This document shows positions 56,067 through 64,000 of a stretch of 64,000 bases of DNA, one piece after another. A program made the position numbers and the translations under genes. The stretch lies in assembly GCA_029339505.1 (NCBI GenBank), contig JAQISU010000036.1, forward strand, positions 712,501 to 776,500, given 5' to 3'. Source of the stretch: Unio delphinus. Its lineage: Eukaryota > Mollusca > Bivalvia > Unionida > Unionidae. The notes beneath the pieces are model-generated. The model searched no databases, was not told the origin of the DNA, and saw only the letters and a list, made by a program, of their open reading frames with translations. Numbering within the stretch: position 1 is the first letter of the stretch; the number at the start of each line of letters is the position of its first letter.

Positions 56067-57360
56067 CTAAAAGCGAAAGTAAAAATGATTATTGTTACCG
56101 ATTTATGGGAAGAAATGATGCACTTGAAGATATTGTTGCTATGTTCTGTTTCGTCTCCACATGATTGTATGTTTGGGATTAAACGTACAAAAACAAAACG
56201 AACACTTCCATTAGGTACCGAATGAATAATATCAAGTAATATCACAACGTGCCTAACTTTAACATGCACAATATGTGAATATAAAACGAACTATTGAATA
56301 CATTTTCAAATCCAAATTTCAAAATTAAACCATGCTTTGTAATATTTTTCAACGGCATTATATTTCTTATTCTGCCTTGATAGAAATGTGCATATTGTTG
56401 TTGCTTTGTTCTCTTTGAAAAATTTTGATTGTTTCTAAGATTTCATATAAATTGTTCCTTTATAGTGAAACAGTGATTTGTTTCCATTCAAAGTTAATGT
56501 CAGGTTTATTTCCCAATTGTGTTCTAACAAAATATACAGTAATGAAACCGCATATGACAGGACATAAACATAAAGCTATTGGCATGGTCCAAATACTTGT
56601 TAGATGAATCTCAAATGAGTTCGACTCAGTTGTGTCAATTAAGAATGACCGCTCCTGAATCAACTTGAAAAGATAAACATTAATGATTTAATACTTGCAA
56701 AAATATAGTATTTACGATAATATTGGTGCAGTAATTATTATACGCAATGTTCTATATGTATTTTAGTGAACTGTAGCAAGACGCAGTTATGGGGGGAAAT
56801 TATCTGATTTGGCCTTAACGATTATTTTAATTATGTAGCGTCGGTATATCATGCAACCAAACATGCGTTCAATACAGTTCTCTGAATATCATTAACCAAT
56901 ATAATACACACAAAAAAATCACAGTAGGAATGAGGGACAATTGTTTAAAAAATAAGACTCCTTCAAAATGTATTCATAATAAACACGTAAATGTTTTAGT
57001 GCTTAGAGTCTATGCAATATATGTGTTTTGATTCAGAATATAAAGACAGACTATAAGATTGTTTTGGTAGGTAGTAAACATGAAACGTCATACCCTTCCA
57101 CGCAATTTGAAGGCTTCATTCAAACGCGAGGACAACGTTGGGTTAAATAGTACCTAATTTTGTATTCCCATTGCCGCTAAACAAGCTAAACTATAATAAC
57201 AGCACATCCTTAACAATTCCAACAAATTTCTGCAAAAATAATACATATTTACAGACCACGCAAAGTTAGTCATTGTGGACTGGTACTGACAAACAAAGAC
57301 ATTGGCATCAGTGAAAAAAAATATCGACTCTCTTTCTCTGAGTGCAGAAATAAGCAGTAC

Positions 57361-57529
57361 CCATTCAATTGATCTACGACAATGTCTCGTGGTTCATCCA
57401 AACTACTATTGACGACAGTTTTCCGTATAGAGCCGTCAAAACTAAGGACTGCAATGATGTCATTCCCCGTGTCTGTTTAAAAAAGTAGTCTTGATATAAC
57501 ATCTATTGCAATTCCATCAGGTACAGCAA
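57361..57529 (-). CDS. exon: LDLR class B repeat with a stop in the YWTD motif (exon A)
   Basis: 169 bp, starts phase 1, ends phase 2, strong acceptor TTTTCCTTTCTTGCAG, donor GTACTG. It encodes VAVPDGIAIDVISRLLF, then TAA at 57477-57479, then TDTGNDIIAVLSFDGS and a DEPRDIVVD ending. The stop sits exactly where Trp of F/Y-W-T-D is expected. Phases join well to exon B, so the exon structure is real. The gene may be a pseudogene, the allele may be null, or the base may be miscalled. Confidence 0.8.
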
Positions 57530-57562
57530 CTGCAAGAAAGGAAAACCTAAATACGTTATAAA

Positions 57563-57690
57563 ATGACTGTGTGGGTTCGAGTCTCGAGCTTGGCAAGTAT
57601 GAGTATGTAAGAAAGCTTGCCAGTAGCTTCTCGTATGTCGGTGGTTCTTTCCGGAATTTCCCTTGTTCTTCATCTACCATTCACACTGGC
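57563..57690 (+). mobile_element. SINE fragment, same family as 216-478
   Basis: GTGGGTTCGAGTCT, then AGAAAGCTTGCCAGTAGCTT and GTCGGTGGTTCTTTCC match the reverse complement of 275-392. It begins at the B-box; the A-box part is missing. It lies in the intron close to the acceptor of exon A. Confidence 0.65.
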
Positions 57691-58654
57691 TAACAAAATT
57701 AAGATAAATAACTTATCTTATGGGACAAACTACAGAAAATGTGTTCTACAAAGTCAGAAATAGACACGATAGTAACTTCTGAAAGTAGGCATCCTCAGGA
57801 TATTTACGTCACGTACACGTTCTACTACTTTACAATGCAATCAGAAATTATGGATGTCCGTCCATTTAGAGCAAATCGTTAAGATCTCAACTTCCTAATT
57901 ATAATGACTTTTTGTGCATTACATTAATTTACCGTGAATTTAAGCATTTGAATGAATATTACGGCGATTAAAGTTTCTAAAATTACACATCTAACGGAAG
58001 TACTTCATCTTGAAAATCTCTTCTTATTAAATGTAGAAACAAATAATACGTTTTATTTGAAGACGTGCGCAGAAACCAGCAGACGTACCAATAATATATC
58101 GGAAAGCTATTCATTTTCTTTCACTCCAACTGGATTATGACCCTAAAACTAATTTAACTGAGCATTCTTCTCCTCTTAGCTATAATAGTGGAATATATAG
58201 GTATGCCTATAAGTTATGATAAGGTCCTGTGTCCACTTCGTACTTTCATATTAAATATATGTAATAATATCTAACCTAGACAAATTTATGTTCAAAGTTG
58301 CTTTTCTAGTTGCACATGTGAACACATAAGTGCGATTGCTTGATTATCCCGAAACATTGATAATTGGATTTTAAATTTATCCCAGGTATAATAATGAGAA
58401 TTAAACATTAAAAACACTGCAACATATAAAGTAAAATTATTTTTAGACTTAAGAGAAAATTTATCCCGAAAACGAGCAAAGCCTAAACAAATTGCCATTA
58501 GGAATCGTTATGTACACTTGAAAGATAAAAGCTATTATGAAAAAATGTACATTGTATATTACAATCATTGAATCAAGTTAACTAATTGTAAATAACACAG
58601 ATAAATAATTTAAAAAATCCGACCTTATATTTTGGTACCATATGACAACCAGCA
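57691..58654. other. no recognisable gene
   Basis: AT-rich sequence between the SINE and the satellite array; nothing recognised. Confidence 0.5.
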
Positions 58655-61600
58655 AACAATATTATTTAACATAATTAACTGTATTTCATTGCAAAGAATA
58701 TTATTTAACATAATTAACTGTATTTCATTGCAAAGAATATTTTAACATATTTAACTGTATTTTATTGCAAAGAATATTATTTAAGATATTTAACTATATT
58801 TCATTGCAAAGAATATTATTTAACATATTTATTTCACTGCAAAGAATATTATTTAACATATATATTTCACTGCAAAGAATATTTTAACATATTTAACTAT
58901 ATTTCATTGGAAAGAATATTATTTAACATATATAATTCACTGCAAAGAATATTATTTAACATATATATTTCACTACAAAGAATATTTTAACGTATTTAAC
59001 TGTATTTCATTGCAAAGAATATTATTTAATATATTTAACTGTATTTTATTGCAAAGAATATTATTTAACATATTTAACTGTATTTCATTGCAAAGAATAT
59101 TATTTAATATATTTAACTGTATTTTCTTGCAAAGAAATTTATTTAACAAATTTAACTGTAATTTCATTGCAAAGAATATTATTTAACATATTTAACTGTA
59201 TTTCATTGCAAATAATGTTATTTAACATATTTAACTTTATTTCATTGCAAAGAATAGTATTTAACATATATATTTCACTACAAAGAATATTATTTAACAT
59301 ATATATTTCACTGCAAAGAATATTTTAACATATTTAACTGTATTTCATTGCAAATAATGTTATTTAACATATTTAACTATATTTCACTGCAAAGAATATT
59401 ATTTAACATATATATTTCACTGCAAAGAATATTTTAACATATTTAACTGTATTTCATTGCAAAGAATATTATTTAATATATTTAACTGTATTTTATTGCA
59501 AAGAATATTATTTTAACATATTTAACTGTATTTCATTGCAAAGAAATTTATTTAACATATTTAACTGTAATTTCATTGCAAAGAATATTATTTAACATAT
59601 TTAACTGTATTTCATTGCAAATAATGTTATTTAACATATTTAACTGTATTTCATTGCAAATAATATTATTTAACATATTTAACTGTATTTTATTGCAAAG
59701 AATATTATTTAACATATTTAACTGTATTTCATTGCAAATAATATTATTTAATATCTTTAACTGTATTTTATTGCAAAGAATATTATTTAACTTATTTAAC
59801 TGTATTTCATTGCAAAGAATATTATTTAACATATTTAACTATATTTCATTGCAAAGAATATTATTTAACATATTTAACTGTATTTTATTGCAAAGAATCT
59901 TAATTAACATATTTAACTGTATTTCATTGCAAATAATGTTATTTAACATAAATATTTCACTGCAAAGAATATTTTAACATATTTAACTATATTTCATTGC
60001 AAAGAATATTATTTAACTTATTTAACTGTATTTCATTGCAAAGAATATTATTTAACATATTTAACTGTATTTCATTTTAAATAATGTTATTTAACATATT
60101 TAACTGTATTTCATTGCAAATAATGTTATTTAACATATTTAACTGTATTTCATTGCAAATAATATTATTTAACATATTTAATTGTATTTCATTGCAAATA
60201 ATGTTATTTAACATATTTAACTGTATTTCATTGCAAAGAATATTATTTAATATATTTAACTGTATTTTATTGCAAAGAATATTATTTAATATATTTAACT
60301 GTATTTTATTGCAAAGAATATTATTTAACAAATTTAACTGTATTTCATTGCAAAGAATATTATTTAACATATTTAACTGTATTTCATTGCAAATAATGTT
60401 ATTTAACATATTTAACTATATTTCATTGCAAAGAATAGTATTTAACATATATATTTCACTGCAAAGAATATTATTTAACATATATATTTCACTGCAAAGA
60501 ATATTTTAGCATATTTAACTGTATTTCATTGCAAATAATGTTATTTAACATATTTAACTATATTTCACTGCAAAGAATATTATTTAAGATATATATTTCA
60601 CTGCAAAGAATATTTTAACATATTTAACTGTATTTCATTGCAAAGAATATTATTTAATATATTTAACTGTATTTTATTGCAAAGAATATTATTTAACATA
60701 TTTAACTGTATTTTATTGCAAAGAATATTATTTAATATATTTAACTGTATTTTATTGCAAATAATGTTATTTAACATATTTAACTTTATTTCACTGCAAA
60801 GAATATTATTTAACATATATATTTCACTGCAAAGAATATTTTAACATATTTAACTGTATTTTATTGCAAATAATATTATTTAACATATTTAACTGTATTT
60901 TATTGCAAATAATGTTATTTAATATATTTAACTGTATTTCATTGCAAATAATGTTATTTAACATATTTAACTGTATTTCATTGCAAAGAATATTATTTAA
61001 CATATTTAACTGTATTTTATTGCAAAGAATATTATTTAACATATTTAACTGTATTTTATTGCAAAGAATATTATTTAACATATTTAACTGTATTTCATTG
61101 CAAATAATGTTATTTTACATATTTAACTGTATTTCATTGCAAATAATGTTATTTAACATATTTAACTGTTTTTCATTGCAAATAATGTTATTTAACATAT
61201 TTAACTGTATTTCATTGCAAATAATGTTATTTAACATATTTAACTATATTTCACTGCAAAGAATATTATTTAACATATATATTTCACTGCAAAGAATATT
61301 TTAACATATTTAACTGTATTTCATTGCAAAGAATATTATTTAATATATTTAACTGTATTTTATTGCAAAAAATATTATTTAACATATTTAACTGTATTTC
61401 ATTGCAAAGAATATTATTTAACATATTTAACTGTATTTTATTGCAAAGAATATTATTTAACATATTTAACTATATTTCATTGCAAAGAATATTATTTAAT
61501 ATATTTAACTGTATTTTATTGCAAAGAATATTATTTAACATATTTAACTGTTTTTCCCTGCAAATAATGTTATTTAACATATTTAACTGTATTTCATTGC

Positions 61601-64000
61601 AAATAATGTTATTTAACATATTTAACTGTATTTCATTGCAAAGAATATTATTTAACATATTTAACTGTATTTTATTGCAAATAATGTTATTTAATATATT
61701 TAACTGTATTTCATTGCAAATAATGTTATTTAACATATTTAACTGTATTTCATTGCAAAGAATATTATTTAACATATTTAACTGTATTTCATTGCAAAAA
61801 ATGTTATTTAACATATTTAACTGTATTTCATTGCAAATAATGTTATTTAACATATTTAACTGTATTTCATTGCAAATAATGTTATTTAACATATTTAACT
61901 GTATTTTATTGCAAATAATATTATTTAACATATTTAACTGTATTTTATTGCAAATAATGTTATTTAATATATTTAACTGTATTTTATTGCAAATAATATT
62001 ATTTAACATATTTAACTGTATTTTATTGCAAATAATGTTATTTAACATATTTAACTGTATTTCATTGCAAATAATGGTATTTAACATATTTAACTGTATT
62101 TCATTGCAAATAATGTTATTTAACATATTTAACTGTATTTTATTGCAAAGAATATTATTTAACATATTTAACTGTATTTTATTGCAAAGAATATTATTTA
62201 ACATATTTAACTGTATTTCATTGCAAATAATATTATTTAACATATTTAACTGTATTTCATTGGAAAGAATATTATTTAACATATTTAACTGTATTTCATT
62301 GCAAATAATATTATTTAACATATTTAACTGTATTTCATTGCAAAGAATATTATTTAACATATTTAACTGTATTTCATTGCAAAAAATGTTATTTAACATA
62401 TTTAACTGTATTTCACTGCAAAGAATATTTTAACATATTTAACTGTATTTCATTGCAAATAATATTATTTAACATATTTAACTCTATTTCATTGTAAATA
62501 ATAATATTTAACATATTTAACTGTATTCCATTGCAAATAATATTATTTAACATATTTAACTGTATTTCATTGCAAATAATATTATTTAACATATTTAACT
62601 GTATTTCATTGCAAAGAATGTTATTTAACATATTTAACTGTATTTCACTGCAAAGAATATTTTAACATATTTAACTGTATTTCATTGCAAATAATATTAT
62701 TTAACATATTTAACTGTATTTCATTGCAAAGAATATTATTTAACATATTTAACTGTATTTCATTGCAAAGAATGTTATTTAACATATTTAACTGTATTTC
62801 ATTGCAAATAATATTATTTAATATATTTAATTGTATTTCAATGCAAAGAATATTATTTAACATATTTAGCTGTATTTCATTGCAAATAATGTTATTTAAC
62901 ATATTTAATTGTATTTCATTGCAAAGAATATTATTTAACATATTTAACTGTATTTCATTGCAAAGAATATTATTTAACATACTTAACTGTATTTTATTGC
63001 AAAGAATATTATTTAACATATTTAACTGTATTTCATTGCAAATAATGTTATTTAACATATTTAACTGTATTTCATTGCAAATAATATTATTTAACATATT
63101 TAACTGTATTTCATTGCAAATAATATTATTTAATATATTTAACTGTATTTCATTGTAAATAATATTATTTAACATATTTAACTGTATTTCATTGTAAAGA
63201 ATATTATTTAACATATTTATTTCATTGCAAAGAATATTATTTAACATATATATTTCACTGCAAAGAATATTTTAACATATTTAACTGTATTTCATTGCAA
63301 ATAATGTTATTTAACATATTTAACTATATTTCACTGCAAAGAATATTATTTAACATATATATTTCACTGCAAAGAATATTTTAACATATTTAACTGTATT
63401 TCATTGCAAAGAATATTATTTAATATATTTAACTGTATTTTATTGCAAAGAATATTATTTTAACATATTTAACTGTATTTCATTGCAAAGAAATTTATTT
63501 AACATATTTAACTGTAATTTCATTGCAAAGAATATTATTTAACATATTTAACTGTATTTCATTGCAAATAATGTTATTTAACATATTTAACTGTATTTCA
63601 TTGCAAATAATATTATTTAACATATTTAACTGTATTTTATTGCAAAGAATATTATTTAACATATTTAACTGTATTTCATTGCAAATAATATTATTTAATA
63701 TATTTAACTGTATTTTATTGCAAAGAATATTATTTAATATATTTAACTGTATTTTATTGCAAAGAATCTTAATTAACATATTTAACTGTATTTCATTGCA
63801 AATAATGTTATTTAACATATATATTTCACTGCAAAGAATATTTTAACATATTTAATTATATTTCATTGCAAAGAATATTATTTAACTTATTTAACTGTAT
63901 TTCATTGCAAAGAATATTATTTAACATATTTAACTGTATTTCATTGCAAATAATGTTATTTAACATATTTAACTGTATTTCATTGCAAATAATGTTATTT
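58655..64000. repeat. satellite array, 39-bp unit, continuing past the window
   Basis: Head-to-tail units of AACATATTTAACTGTATTTC followed by ATTGCAAAGAATATTATTT, 39 bp, roughly 135 copies. Variation is concentrated at a few positions (TTTCATT or TTTTATT; AAAGAATATT or AAATAATGTT). Shorter monomers lacking the TTAACTGT part (CATATATATTTCACTGCAAAG...) recur, often in clusters. Because 39 is divisible by three and the unit has no stop in some frames, long open frames appear on both strands (up to 369 codons); I do not regard these as genes. Confidence 0.95.

Noticed and set aside
58973..63846. Long open frames on both strands in the right end (up to 369 codons)
   Set aside because: They are translations of a 39-bp satellite whose unit is a multiple of three; no start context, no non-repetitive domain, both strands open.
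58655..64000. CRISPR-like array
   Set aside because: Units are contiguous with no unique spacers; eukaryotic satellite.

Overview
This is a repeat-rich stretch of an animal nuclear genome, most likely a marine invertebrate and plausibly a mollusc. The evidence is intron-split EGF and LDL-receptor class B exons with canonical splice sites, abundant (AT)n, (GA)n and (ACAT)n microsatellites, a tRNA-derived SINE, hAT-type MITEs, a LINE, a Ty3-like LTR retrotransposon, a 39-bp satellite, and Maverick/Polinton (adintovirus-like) elements of at least two lineages. Species assignment is inference; no rRNA, tRNA or mitochondrial marker was seen.

Layout. 1-1790: 3' part of a LINE reverse transcriptase on the minus strand, interrupted by a SINE. 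2310-4990: a heavily decayed Polinton capsid block (MCP, pVI-like protein, protease, two fibre-like genes, membrane protein) colinear with the better preserved element further right; a displaced fragment of the same family lies at 6070-6300. About 9700-16900: a second, unrelated and very decayed Polinton-like relic on the minus strand, recognised by a DNA_pol_B_2-type polymerase and a CxxC..HPSQ..H protein. 17.2-22.5 kb: largely gene-free, with (AT)n tracts and two hAT MITEs that have perfect 8-bp target duplications.

22482-38398 is the centrepiece: a full-length Polinton of about 15.9 kb with 197-bp terminal inverted repeats (two mismatches seen) and a 5-bp AAAGA target duplication. It encodes a packaging ATPase, a zinc-ribbon/phospholipase A2 protein, an rve integrase, a PolB fused to a superfamily 1 helicase, a zinc protein, an HNH endonuclease, a central repeat-rich non-coding region, small proteins, a core-like protein, the double-jelly-roll MCP, a pVI-like protein, an adenain-like protease, two genes sharing a KFFG repeat, a membrane protein and the penton-type minor capsid protein. 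Replication and integration genes are in the left half and virion genes in the right half, all read rightwards. The young-looking ends contrast with many coding lesions. Most of these are a -1 frame change in a run of A, so homopolymer miscalls, slippage-dependent expression and real decay must be told apart. The integrase also has Gln where the catalytic Glu of the DDE triad is expected.

38.9-57.5 kb: a minus-strand multi-exon gene with LDLR class B (YWTD) and EGF exons. Intron phases join cleanly across most exons, but one exon has a stop inside its YWTD motif. Inside one of its introns sits a 6.7-kb LTR retrotransposon (39651-46385) with 5-bp duplications. It has the pol order protease-integrase-RT-RNase H, which is unusual for a Ty3/gypsy-type element and typical of the Gmr1 clade. 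58655-64000 (running off the window) is a satellite array of a 39-bp unit with shorter variant monomers and a long-range repeat of whole segments.
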